Origin: Aphis gossypii
Lineage: Eukaryota; Arthropoda; Insecta; Hemiptera; Aphididae
Length of the DNA stretch: 64,000 nucleotides
Direction: 5' to 3'
Assembly (NCBI RefSeq): GCF_020184175.1
Contig: NW_026083201.1
Coordinates: 56,874-120,873 of the forward strand
Part shown: one piece after another, positions 12,101 through 23,500 of the stretch
How the letters are laid out: every line of letters starts with the position of its first letter
Numbering within the stretch: position 1 is the stretch's first letter
The notes under the pieces: model-generated
What the model was told of the DNA's origin: nothing
Databases searched by the model: none
Seen by the model: the letters and a program-made list of their open reading frames with translations, nothing else
Program-made: the position numbers and the translations under genes

Positions 12101-14764
12101 TCACAAATGATTAGCAACAGATTTACTGCCATATTTGTTAGCTAATTTAATTTTGTTTTTTCCAGCAATCTTTAAACGAAATAAAACATATCTATTTATT
12201 ATAAAATCAAATAGCTTATGACAGTTTGGAATGTGAACATTAACAATTTCTTTCATTTTACAAATTAAAAATTGCTTGATATCACAATTTTGATCTTTAA
12301 TAATAAAATAGTATTTTCTGAAAATACCTTCATAACTTAAAAACAGATTAAATGTGATTTCATTACAAAAAAATAGACATCCTTTTTTAAACCGTTTTAA
12401 TTTGGAGAGTTTGGAAAATGCAGTGTTTATACTTTTATTAGAACGTACACTCGATAAGCAAAAGCTACAAAGTTTTGACTTTTGTTTTATGCTATGAATA
12501 ATATAACCACAGACATTATACAATGAATTTAACTCACCATTGCACAAATTCATGTCAGGTTCATCTATTTCTATAGGTAGCTGAACTTCTTTTAAAGTTG
12601 AATTTGGGCTTGAATTATCCAAAACATCTATAAATCCTAATAAAATGTGTCGATCATCTTCATCATAGCTACCTCTAGACACATCTTTAAGATACTGAGA
12701 AACAGATATTAACTTTAAATCATTTTTGAATTGCAAGGCATTAGGAATAATATTTTTAGCTTTTAAAACACTGAAAAGATTTTCTAAGCAATCTTGAGTA
12801 AATCTAGATGTAAGTAGAAAGTGAAATCCTTTTTCATTTAAATAAATATTTTGAAGATATAATATTGATGTAGTTGATAATATAGACCCACTTTGAGAGG
12901 GTTTCCAAGATCTTTTATATCCTACTTCTAAGTGTGTCATAATTTCAATAAAATTATTCAAAAAAATGATTGATTTTTCATATATATCTGGCTTTAATTT
13001 GCTTAAAGCCATTACAATATGCCTTGATGTCATCAACGAGAACCAATGTTCAATAGTTTCAATAAACCATGCAGTAGTGAGATATTCAGGTTTGTTTAGT
13101 TCATCTGCAAGAAATCGCAAAGCTGAACAAACATCATGGCTGATTACATTAGTCGATTTTCCAACTTTTATTTTTTGAAAGTGACTAGGAACCAAATCAT
13201 TTTGAGATAACTTAGGGGCTAAATGGAAATGAAGTTGATCTTGATAATTAATTACATCTTGTATATGATCAGAACATACTATATTTGTTGGAAGCTCATA
13301 TTTTTCTTGAAGTTCATTAGAAATAAATAATACTTTGTTTGTCATTAACATGTTTTTAATATTTTTGAATAAGTGTGGCACATCAGCAATAAAAAATAAT
13401 TTTCTATTATCATCTAAAGGATGAGGTATAAAATTGGACACCTTGCAACATTTTTTAGCAGTAATATTCCAATATTTCCATAGTCGTTGATTACTAGAAC
13501 CCATATCTGATGTGATAGCCATTACTTTTAATCCAATTGATTCACATTTTGTAATTAAGTGTGTTATGATATTACTATAAACTGTTCCATTAACTGAGGG
13601 TCCTGTAAAATAATATGCAACAGTTTGTTTCCATCTGGTAGATATGCCCCCTAACATGAAAACTAACACATTTGTTGCAGTTCCTTCATGATTAGGCAAA
13701 GTAATATTGCCTACATTTTTATTTAAAGACACATCAAATACATTTGAGGGTGTTATTGCTATTTCATCCATTATAAGAACACATTCTTTTTCATGTGTAT
13801 CTTGAAACGTTTGAACTTTAATTTCTAAAAATTTAAAAACTTCATTTAGTATACCGCTATCAAATTTTAACATTTGTAATCTTCTTCTTAAAGTTCTTTG
13901 AGAAGGCAATGGAATTTTCTGTTTCAAATTTTCTTCATAACCGTTGTTACCACAACTAAATTTTATTTTTAAAGCTTTGCAAATAGTAGGATTAGACCAC
14001 TTCATGAATCTAGTAGATTTTCTGGACAAAGCTTCTGTTTGGTCAATGTTAAATATAGAATTCAAAAGCTTGGCACTTTTATTAGTTTCATTTTTTTTTA
14101 GTTTATCAGATAAAAATCTTAATTGTTTTTTATAGTGATTAATTTTAAAAACCATAGACTTATATAATTGATCATTGTTAGATAAATTATTATGAATAAT
14201 ACCATCAGACAAACCTTGTACAAGATTTAAATTATTATCTAATGGTTCTGAAGCATCAACACTATTTACTTCCATTTTGGGATCTAAAGGTTTTGTCATT
14301 TGCCTATTTTTCGGTGGTTTTCGTTTCTTAACTTCTTTTGAAAAACAAAATAAGGTAGGAACAGCATCGTGTTTAAGACGGCGACTACCATCTTCTCGTG
14401 TTTTCTCCCACATATCTGGCTCAAAATGAGTCTAAAAATAAATTATAAGTGGGTAACTATTAGATTTTTAGGTTCTTAAAAGTTTATTATAAAATATATA
14501 ATTTAAGAAACAAATTAATCAATAAAATATCTAATATCAAGTAATACAATTTTAAACTGAATCCAATAAAAGGTAAATACAATAGAGATAAATATTTTAT
14601 CCACCACATACTTCACAAAGACATGAGTAATTATTTGGAACCCAATTATCTCTTTTCATTTTTGATAGCCACAATTTCCTTCTAGCTGGTTCTTTCGGAA
14701 AATTTTTCATAAAAAACCATTTTTTATATGAGTTCGAGCATCCAATAGCAGCACACCCAGGCAT
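12101..14764 (-). CDS. P-element transposase (THAP9-like), two exons, 827 aa
   Basis: Exon 1 (14612-14764) starts MPGCAAIGCSNS and gives the first Cys pair of a THAP zinc finger, then WLSKMKRDNW and CLCE before a GTATGT donor. Exon 2 (12101-14431, acceptor TTTTTAG) supplies THFEPDMWE and ends the finger with AVPTLF, the invariant THAP signature. The junction is phase 0 and no stop intervenes. After a Lys-rich coiled region come P-transposase blocks: LIMDEIAITPSN (first Asp), AITSDMGSSNQRLWK (second Asp), ADVPHLFKNIKNML, a GTP-binding insertion region, and FTQDCLENLFSVLKAK (catalytic Glu). The length is close to that of known P and THAP9 proteins. THAP would bind the element ends in the nucleus. 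Intact as read. Confidence 0.93.
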
Positions 14765-15056
14765 TTTTACAATACTATAAATTATAATAATAAATAAACA
14801 AGTGATAAACATTATTGGTACTTTCAAACGTACTATATAATTATAGTAAATATCTCATCAGACTACTAGGTATAACATATTGTATTTAAACAATGAATAA
14901 ATATAATTGTAGGTATACTTACATAGGTGTAAGCGTGTAGTCACATAAAAAAATTAATTGAATACCTATTTGAAACGTAAAACACAATTTACAGTTTAAA
15001 TAGTTTAAAATGAATAAAATGAATTATAAAATTATATACAATATAACCAGTAGGTA

Positions 15057-15142
15057 TATTAGCCTACTATTAGCGGATAATCTTAATAATCAATCAGGAA
15101 CGACACGCTCTATGACAACACTCTTATTATCAAGTCACTCTA
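15057..15142. repeat. P-element terminal inverted repeat, right
   Basis: Starts TATTAGCCTACTATTAGCGG and ends ATCAAGTCACTCTA, immediately followed by the duplicated octamer. Pairs with 10888-10959. Confidence 0.85.
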
Positions 15143-15150
15143 GTGGGAAC

Positions 15151-15625
15151 CTCTGATTTAAGTATACTATGGTATATGTATATGACGGGTTTCAAACACA
15201 TATAGTTACAGAAATTATTAAAAGCATTTGTATTTTCCAATTTTATTTAGGAATTTAAATTATAATGATTTATAAATATTATTTTTAATAAATCCTATTC
15301 TATTATTTTTTCTTTTATAACTTCAATATAATAGGTACTAAAAATTAAAAATATAATTTTAATCCTGAACTGGTTCATAAAACGTCACTCCGATGTAAAT
15401 TTGTTCAAGAATTACTTACGACAGCAAATCTTATGAAACAATTTTTAAACATCGCAAATTATATTATGCATTTAAAGAAATTCTAATTGTTTGTGTACTA
15501 ACATTACTTATCCAGTAAAAAAATAAAATATAAATATAAAGTTACGTCGATATTGTACTTACTTTTGCTATTTGAATGTTTTGTATAGATAGACAAAGAA
15601 GAAGTGTCTTGAGTCTTGAGTCAAA
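15151..15625. other. No gene seen
   Basis: AT-rich spacer between the P element and the 5' LTR; nothing recognised. Confidence 0.5.
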
Positions 15626-15629
15626 CTCG

Positions 15630-15980
15630 TGTTATGTACGCATTAGCTATTAGTATATAGTATAAGTCTTTTGTATTAAATATAAGAGTATATTATTGTA
15701 GTCTGTCGATAACGCTTAATGTGTAGGCGGCTCTGAAAATATTGTAGCTACGCGACATCCGCGAGCGAGCCGCAGAGTCAGTTGATCCAGCACTCTTAAA
15801 ACTGTACGTCGTCTCGACGACCATTAAATTATTGTACATTGAACTAAATGTTTCGACTCATTTTAAAATTATATTAGTATAAAAATTCTTATAACTGTTT
15901 GTTGTACTTTCTCTAAAAAATCTGAACCTCACACTACCGAAAAACAACGTTCGAACAGAACAACCCGGACGGGCACAACA
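15630..15980 (+). repeat. 5' LTR
   Basis: Begins TGTTATGTACGCATTAGC and ends GGGCACAACA. Contains TATTAAATATAAGAG as a possible TATA region. The 3' copy has a 6-bp ACATCC duplication that this one lacks. Confidence 0.93.
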
Positions 15981-15982
15981 AC

Positions 15983-16000
15983 TGGTGGCAGCAGTGTGGC
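15983..16000 (+). promoter_or_regulatory. Candidate primer-binding site
   Basis: TGGTGGCAGCAGTGTGG lies two bases after the LTR, starting with the expected TGG that pairs with a tRNA CCA end. The body resembles primer sites complementary to a leucine tRNA, but I cannot verify the tRNA. Confidence 0.5.
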
Positions 16001-16404
16001 GGTCTTAATTTTTTTTGGAGAACAATCAACTTCAGAAGGATAACTGATATATCTTAATCTAATATATATCTATTCGAGGTAATTTTATATTTTTCTTTGC
16101 AAATATTAAAGCTACCTCGTTCGCCGTAGGTATATCGTCATAAGGACTATACGAGGGATGTAATATTATATATCACACTCGTAAAAATTTCACGGGCGTT
16201 CAAGTTGTTAACAACCGCACACACCGTCTATACTGCCTTACTAAGCCTAATGGTCGTATACGCCAAAAACTGAAAAACAGGTTTTTTTATACTGTAATTT
16301 TCTAAATTTAATTTCAATTTTTTTATGTGCTAAGCAAAATCGTCGTATGAGCCATTATTTACGAAATAAACAAGGAAATGGATATACGGTTTTCTAAAAA
16401 GTAT

Positions 16405-16520
16405 GGAGTTTACTAAGCAAAAAGGCAGTATCCACCATGTACTAAGCCAAAAGGCAGTAAGTGATCTCACTATACGACTTTTTTGCTTAGTATGGGTTCA
16501 CATACGTCTTTTCCGCTAAG
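16405..16520. repeat. Subterminal repeats of the nested transposon, left side
   Basis: Several variants of the word ACTAAGC(C/A)AAAAGGCAGTA occur here in direct and inverted orientation, and again near the right end (about 20285-20375). They resemble the inner part of the TIR, a layout expected for repeated transposase-binding sites. That role is inference. Confidence 0.55.
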
Positions 16521-16935
16521 GAAAGGACATCTATTTTTCAGCCGTATGTGACTATTTATAGAAACATTAATAAATATTATCATGAATCATGTTGTTTACT
16601 TCACGTATTATAATTCTTGTCATTGGTTATAATTTCGTATTTGTGACGTAATATGATTTGTGTTTATTATGGGTTTTAAACTATATTATTATTATGGCTA
16701 AATATATATTTAGCCATGATTATTAGTATTTTATTGTTTTCTAATCACAAAATGTTATTATTGTGGATTTTTGGTTAACCAAATTAATTAAATTGTTAAC
16801 GAAAACAATTACATATTTTATTATCTCATTCATAAATTTATCATTGTATCTATGATTATAATATATAAATACGTACATTTATATTTCTGTTTTACTTTCA
16901 CTTATAAGTTATAACATAAAAAATTAAAAATTAAA

Positions 16936-19741
16936 ATGCATCGGTCTCGTGTGGAAAAATTAATTATTTTAGCTGAGAAATCAAAAAATGATGAAAAAAC
17001 TAATCGAGGTAAGATTGTTTTCTCTTTAAACTAATATTTTAACTAACATATTTTACTATTTATATTATAAATTATTAGTCAGTGTGTCTATGCCTAATAA
17101 TATTGCCAGTAAAATATACAGTTGGGCATCATTGATGTGGTTAGTTAGAAGGTTAGATCATGAAGGCATCCAAATAATATTATTTTTTTTAACCTAGGTA
17201 GTGATAAGAAAGTTAAAATTAAAACTAAAAGAGATGTCACCAGCAATAATTTACCTCAAACAGAGAATCCAATTGAAAATAAAATGTACAGTTCAATTGG
17301 TAAGTTATAGTTTATGTTTCATTTAAAATGTTGTATTCATAAAGCATCAAATTGTATTAATAGTTTTTCTATTACAGGAAGTAATAAAATAGATACAATC
17401 AAAATGGATGTATTTACAAGCAATGATTTACCTCTTACCTATCCAGGAAATCCTACAGTATGTAGCTCAACTAGTAAGTTACACTTTATATTTTATATAC
17501 ATTCTTCATACATTTCAAAGTCTATGCATTGTTTATTATTTGTTTATCACCTATACTATATGTTATATTTTTTTGAAGTTCAAATTAGATTATTATGATA
17601 TAATATTTGTGTACTATTAACAAAGTAACATAAATTACTATACATATAACTATTATATTATATTATATTACTATGTATAATATATATTATATATGAATAT
17701 ATTAATTTTTGTTCATTAAAAAGAAATATATTATTTGAATATGTAGAAACTTCATCAATATCAACTACAGTGGATGACTCTTTTCTTGATGCTGATTATG
17801 TTCCACCAGGTGAAAAAAAGAAATTTGAAGAATCTAGTTTTGATATTAGTCTTCCAAATCACGAAGCTTTCAATTTAGTAGATAATCTTTGTGATACAGG
17901 TAATATTTTGTTTTATTTTATTTAAAAAAAAAATAAACTAAATTATTTATTTATTATTTAGTTTGTCTAGAATTGCAAAACAATGCTGAAAATGCAATGA
18001 ATTTTGAAGAAGTACATGAATTCATACCAGAAACTAATAGTGACACTGAATTTTCCTTTGAACTTTATACAAAAACTGGAGAGATAAGAAAACGTAAAAA
18101 ATTCAAAATGAATCTGAATAAGAGAAAACAAATTAAACAAAAGAAAACTGCATCAAAACATCAAGTTCAAGACCCTTGTGATATAAATAAATGTAAAAAA
18201 AAATGTAACGCTAATATATGTAGTGAACAGCGCCAAATAATTAATAATCAATTTTGGGCTATGGCTGCATTGCAAAAAAAAACAATTTATTTTAAGTGCC
18301 TGTAGTACTTCAGCAGTAAAACGAAGAAGAAGTGGAATAAATAATAACAGAAAAAGTAAAACTTATAGTTATCGTTTAACTAGCCATAAAGGTGTATCTG
18401 TTTCAGTATGTAAAGTTTTTTTTTGACAACATTAGGTTTCAAAAAAAACAATGATAAGGTGGTTTCAAATATTCTTAATAAAACACCTACTGGTAACATT
18501 ACACCTAATACAGAAAAAAGAGGTAAAATAGTGCCTCACAATAAATATCAACACAGCGACTTGGTTAGTGAACATATTGAGACATACCATATCCAACAAT
18601 ATCTCACTATAGGCGAGAGCATGCTCCCAATACTCGTTATTTACCAAGTGATATAAATGTAAAAATGATGCATGAAGATTTCATTGAAAAATATCCTGAG
18701 CGCAGCATTTCATATGATTTTTACAGAGGTAAAATAAAGGAAAAAAAAATTTCTTTTGCCAATTTAGGACACGAAGAGTGTGAATAATGTGAGAAATTTA
18801 AACTACATGGTCATGATAAAGAGTCAATAGAAGAAGACTGTGATACATGTACTAATTGGAAAATACACGAAGAAAAATTCATGAACGCAAGAAATCTATA
18901 CAAATTACATGTAAGTGAAAAAGATAATTTTAATGAATGTCTAACGATCTCTGCAGATTTACAGAAAGTAATAATGCTACCAAGAGCAGAAATGTTCAAA
19001 AAGGTAATTTTCACAAGGCGCATAATAGCATATCATGAAAGTTTTGTTCCTGTTGGTAAAGTTAGTTCTCATAAACCACTAGCTTGTATATGGCATGAAG
19101 GTATTACAGGAAGAAATAAAGAAGATTTAATAAGTGCATTCTATATGTTTTTAAAAACCAAAAGAGATATACCTGTTATTAAAATTTGGTTGGATAATTG
19201 TGCCAGCCAAAATAAAAATTGGTGTCTGTTTTCTTTTCTTGTATATGTTGTGAATTCATATGAAATATCAACTAATGAAATAATAATTTATTATTTTGAA
19301 CCGGGACACACTTTCATGAGTGCTGATAGTTTTCACCACCAAGTGGAGATGGCATTGAAAAAACAAAATAAGACCTATGATTTCAATGATTTTGAAGATG
19401 CTCTTAAAAGTATTAATAAAGGCAAAGTTGATGTGAAAGTAATGAAACATGACTCATTCTATGATTGGTTAGATTATAAATCTTCTCAAAAACTAAAACA
19501 ATGCCGTGTTCTTTTAAAAGATATTGTTTGTATAAAAGCTGAGAGAGGAAAGTTTATTTTGCAATATAAAACCAATCTAACTGAAACGGAATTTAGGGAA
19601 TTAGACTTTATTTGTAAAAAAAATATGAAAAAAAATGGTATTTTGATGGCTTTGCCAAAAGTTAAACCATGTGGTGTGGCCAAAGAAAAGGTAGAGAGTA
19701 TACTCTCTAAATTTGAAAGACATTTTACCAGAAAATCGTAA
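16936..19741 (+). pseudogene. Multi-exon transposase-like gene (DUF7869-like family), broken
   Basis: Exons 16936-17008, 17198-17299, 17378-17473, 17747-17899 and from 17962 onward join in one frame with GT-AG introns. The N-terminal part has the acidic DDSFLDADYVPPG stretch, then a Cys-rich segment (CDINKCKKKC). A frameshift in an A-run near 18285, another near 18595 and an in-frame TAA near 18785 break the last exon. Beyond it, 18881-19741 is long and open, with DLQKVIMLPRAEMF, WHEGITGRNKEDL, WLDNCASQNKNW and EPGHTFMSADSFHHQVE. These blocks are shared with a large family of uncharacterised arthropod and fish proteins, often labelled DUF7869, that I take to be a DDE-type transposase. The Asp of LDNC and the GHTFMSAD motif are plausible active-site parts. 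The superfamily name is uncertain. Confidence 0.7.
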
Positions 19742-20580
19742 ACTGTTTTGGGAAAATCTCAATATAAACAATGATTGATCATTATGTATATTATCCATAG
19801 ACTTTTGTAAGTCCATGGTATTATTATTATTATAATTATAGTCATGTAAAAATTATAATTAACTACCTATTAAGTTTAAAAACATTTTTTATCATATCTT
19901 ACTATTATATTGTTAAAAATGTATATTGTTTTATGTTAATCTGTACAGAGGAAACTTAGAAAATTAAAAGGTTCCTAAGAGATATAGACTAAAAAATTAA
20001 ATTAACTAAATCCATTTTATTACAAAGGTTTTTAAATTTATACAACTTAAGTACATAAATTTGTTTCAATTGAAAATTGCAATTTATAATATGTTATTTA
20101 ATTTACTAATACAATTATTATTTTTTACTGGTAGCCAGTAAACAAAAAGGATGTTTTAAAATGTTTAGTTATAAAATAAAAAAGTTGAATGTTCATAATA
20201 CATTTTGATGTGTTCTTTTTTTTTTTAATATAAATGTATGAATTTAAAATTGCTTAAAAAAATGTAATTTTAAAAATGTTTGATGCTAAGCAAAAATGGC
20301 GTATGTATTCATACTGCTATTTTCTTAAGTAAACAACATTCAAGTTTGTATTATTTTACTAAGCAAAAAAGCCGTAAGTCCAATTAAGTCAGTTCTAGAC
20401 AGTTTAGAGTTACAAAACATATTTTTTTAGATTCTACATAAAAAACTAAGTATGTCTCATTTCATTTTTAGTTTAATTCAATACAATATATAAATAGTAC
20501 AAAGCAATTTAGAAAAATTTATTTTTCTCAAAACTATGAAAATGGCATATACTGCCATTAGGCTTAGTAGGACAGTATAG

Positions 20581-21040
20581 TGGGCACGTATTGTATTCGA
20601 CTTCGTGTTCCACTCTTCACAACTCCATCACAACCGCCGCGCCGTCATCGTTGTCGTCGCCGCCGTAGTGCCGTTATTGCCGCCGTTTACACCGACGACG
20701 TCTTGCCGCCGTCGTGTTGCTGCAGCCACAACGACGACGCATCCTGGGAGTCATAATCGTTGGAGCATAATTCAGATGAATGCGATGCATTCATGGTTAA
20801 TATTGTAAGTTTACTACGAAGATATTACATATATTTATCATTTATATTTTACATATTGTCGACTGATACGAGTATAAATTGTAATCATTATCACTATTAA
20901 TATAGGTAATTATTATTATTTTATTTTGATAATAGTGTTGATATTAAATTTTAAGATTGGTGATATTACGATACAATTTTTCTAATAATTAATATATTAT
21001 TACGTTTATTTTTATTATTATTATTATTTAAATTTAATGC
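20581..21040 (+). other. Provirus leader, distal part
   Basis: Continuation of the provirus leader after the nested transposon. A stretch at about 20630-20745 is rich in GCC/GTC trinucleotides (CGTCGCCGCCGTAG), unlike the AT-rich neighbours. Short frames across it look incidental. It precedes the gag start. Confidence 0.5.
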
Positions 21041-22196
21041 ATGTCAGATAGGTCTAGTAACAGTAACGATAGTTCCGATAGTTTTGATTTAGACAAAGAC
21101 TACGTCCCTTCACGACCGGTTGATATTAATCTATTAGGACTGTCTAGACCTGTCACTAGATTACTGAGTCATCGCCAAAAAGAAAATTTAATACAAGATT
21201 GTAGGGAATCAGACAATTTTAATTCAGTAGTATCAGGAGATTTAGTAAATAATATTCAAATTTTAGAAACTAATAACACAATGGCACTACCTACTTCGAC
21301 TACATTATCTCTGGAGACAGCTATTAAATTAATTCCACATTTCAATGGGGAGAATGTACAGGAGATATATCCATTCATAAATGCATGTAATTTTGTCATG
21401 AAAAATGTTGAGGAATCCATACAACCGGTGCTCTTACAAGTTATAATAACTAAATTGGCAGGCAAAGCATTTGCAATAACCCAACATAGGGACATTTCTA
21501 CGTGGGAAATACTTAGGAATTATTTGGAAAGCACATTCTGTGCTACACGCACACCCGGATACCTTCAGTTAGAAATCACTACTATTAAGTTTCAACAGGG
21601 TGAAACTATACGAGAGTATTCAACAAGAGTAGAAAGACTATTACATGAACTCTGTAACGTAAGCACAAAAGATAAGTCAACGAGTTATAATAATAATAAT
21701 ATAAGCTATACATAACTATATAAAAGAAACCACTTTAACCACATATATAGAAGGTTTACCATTTACTATTCGAAGTGTAGTTAAATCAAAAAATCATTCA
21801 TCGCTAGAAGAAGCCATAAAGGATAGCCTAGAGGAGGAAAAGATTTTTCAATCGAATAAAGGGACACAACGTTTATTATATAACAAATCCAATAGCAGCA
21901 AATATTGTAAAAACTGTAAAAAAAATAATCACAACACCAATGAATGTAGGTATAATAATCGCACATTGGACACAGGCCAACAAAATAACCAAAACAAAGA
22001 GGACAATAATAAAACTACAGATGGCAAACAACTTAAGAGTGCGTATTGCAAGAAAACTGGGCACACAATAGAAGAATGCTATAAGAAAAAGAATGCAGAT
22101 GGAAAGAAAACGAAATCTGATACACAAAATCAACCATCTACTTCGGGAAATGGAACAGGACCGGGCTCGTCGGGCATTCGTCCGGTCCGAGAATAA
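21041..22196 (+). pseudogene. gag: gag-like ORF of the provirus, frameshifted
   Basis: Starts MSDRSSNSNDSSDSFDLD at the first ATG after the leader. The middle part (LIPHFNGENVQEIYPFINAC to EYSTRVERLLHELC) has the conserved capsid pattern of Ty3/gypsy Gag. The frame shifts in an AATAATAAT microsatellite near 21690 and coding resumes in another frame to 22196. A CCHC knuckle (CKNCKKNNHNTNEC) lies at about 21906-21947. A second knuckle near 22040 keeps only its later ligands (YCKKTGHTIEEC) and has Ser where the first Cys is expected. The C-terminus is Ser/Gly/Pro-rich. Confidence 0.8.
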
Positions 22197-22247
22197 AAAA
22201 TAATGATCAAAATTAAAAATATTTACTTTCAAAACTCAATTAACAGA

Positions 22248-22665
22248 CAATTACGCCAAATACAACATACCGCAATGCATCTCCGGTAATGCTAACTTAT
22301 TGATTGATACAGGAGCGGACCTCAATCTAATTAAATTAGACTCATTACAAGATGACATAATTGTATCAGAAAAGAAAATCTACAAAATGCAAGGCATCAA
22401 TGATCAACTCGTTAATACACCTAACTGGGTAGTACAATATTAACAATAGAGATAAACGATAAAACGTATGAAACTGAATTTCAAGTAGTGGATACATATT
22501 TTCCAATCACCGGTGATGGAATATTGGGAATACCTTTCCTAAAGGAAAACCATATAATCATCGATGTCAATAAAGGTGAATTAACCTCTGCGAAGAACCA
22601 AGATAACACTATCCCAGCCCGTAGTGAGGTCATCATCCCAATTCAGGTCGATAGCTAAGACCTAT
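22248..22665 (+). pseudogene. Retropepsin-type aspartic protease of the provirus, frameshifted
   Basis: The active-site motif LLIDTGADLNLIK is at about 22296-22334. The second half of the fold, with GDGILGIPFLKENHI, is at about 22516-22560 in a different frame after a break near 22430. A stop (TAG-type break) follows near 22655. As in other errantiviruses the protease would be the first part of Pol and would cleave the polyprotein. It is separated from RT by the solo LTR at 22706. Confidence 0.75.
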
Positions 22666-22705
22666 TGGATAAGCAAATTATACTGATTCATGCACAAGAA
22701 CTCGG

Positions 22706-23432
22706 TGTAGTAAACCCAATGCACCTGCATTGTGTTATACTATATTATATTATATTATATTGGGTTATATTATTGAATTATGGGGAAAATGTGTATTAAT
22801 TAAGTAATACACCTGCATTATAAGCAATAGGCCAGAGATCAGAAAAACATCTTTTTTCCGTCGATTGATTAACGATTAACTCAGAGGAAACACCTGGTGA
22901 TACTTACGTAGGGCAAAGATCACCGGAGATACGTGTTTTCCGCAAATAGCAAGTTTTAGCCACAATCAGCGGAAACAACATGATAGATTCCATAATTATG
23001 TAAATCATCATACCACTCTAAAATAGACTTAATTAAAATGATTAATAATACTAGTCCCCTGTACGTCATTGAGAACTCATATAAATACGAGTAGAGGACT
23101 TAGTATTATTCAGAAGGTAGTTAACTCCAGTGTAAGACTATTGCTCGTCGTGGACTTTGTCACAGCCACATCGCCGCGAGTTTACGGTCATTCCCAGTAC
23201 TTGCAATTTTACATAGCAGTAAGCTATTTTACTTTTGTTTTATGCCATTATTTAATGTTTCATTTTGTTTAACTTAATAAAACATTTACTTAATTTAAAT
23301 TAAAACAACAAGTGTTTTAATTTACGATACCTACCTTTCTCACAACAACTCAAGCTCAACCACGGAACGTGCTACGTCGTTTAAATAATTAATTTGTACG
23401 AAGCCGCAGTGTCCTGCACAGCGATCACTACA
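22706..23432. mobile_element. Solo LTR nested in pol (727 bp, 4-bp target duplication)
   Basis: Begins TGTAGTAAACCCAATGC and ends ATCACTACA, so the tips TGTAGT/ACTACA are inverted. The tetramer TCGG flanks it on both sides (22702-22705 and 23433-23436). It carries CATATAAATACGAGT (TATA region) and AATAAAACA (poly-A signal). The pol frame is open on both sides and in register when the LTR and one tetramer copy are disregarded, so it went into an intact reading frame. Not related to the provirus LTRs; the same family as 58647-59079. Confidence 0.9.
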
Positions 23433-23500
23433 TCGGTAAAAATATATTATGTGGTAATACAGTAAATAATGTAAAAAGAGGACAAATTCTTATAAGCGTA

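Larger units (their letters stand above)
10880..15150 (-). mobile_element. P-element family transposon, complete, with 8-bp target duplication
   Basis: The element proper is 10888-15142 (4,255 bp). It starts TAGAGTGACTTGATA and ends with the inverse complement TCAAGTCACTCTA. It is flanked by the identical octamer GTGGGAAC at 10880-10887 and 15143-15150. P elements are known to make 8-bp duplications, and this octamer resembles their preferred GC-rich palindromic target. Inside is one two-exon THAP transposase on the minus strand. The combination of perfect duplication, paired TIRs and uninterrupted reading frame suggests a recent, possibly autonomous insertion. Confidence 0.93.
16228..20580 (+). 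mobile_element. Nested DNA transposon of a DUF7869-like transposase family
   Basis: Inserted in the provirus leader. The ends are inverted repeats of about 37 bp: TATACTGCCTTACTAAGCCT on the left and, on the complementary strand at the right (20544-20580), TATACTGTCCTACTAAGCCT, both continuing AATGG. Subterminal copies of ACTAAGCAAAAAGGCAGTA-like words lie inside both ends. A decayed multi-exon transposase gene fills the middle. No clear target duplication; a TA or TATA duplication would be hidden in the TIR tips. Confidence 0.8.

Noticed and set aside
12966..14135. Plus-strand ORFs at 12966 and 13944
   Set aside because: Shadows of the P-element transposase on the opposite strand.
16228..20580. 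Searching for an 8-bp or 4-bp target duplication around the nested transposon
   Set aside because: Flanks (ACACACCGT and TGGGCACGT) do not match; only TA/TATA inside the tips could be a duplication, so none was claimed.
20605..20808. Arg/Thr-rich ORF in the provirus leader
   Set aside because: Arises from GCC/GTC-rich leader sequence; no conservation signal and precedes the real gag start.
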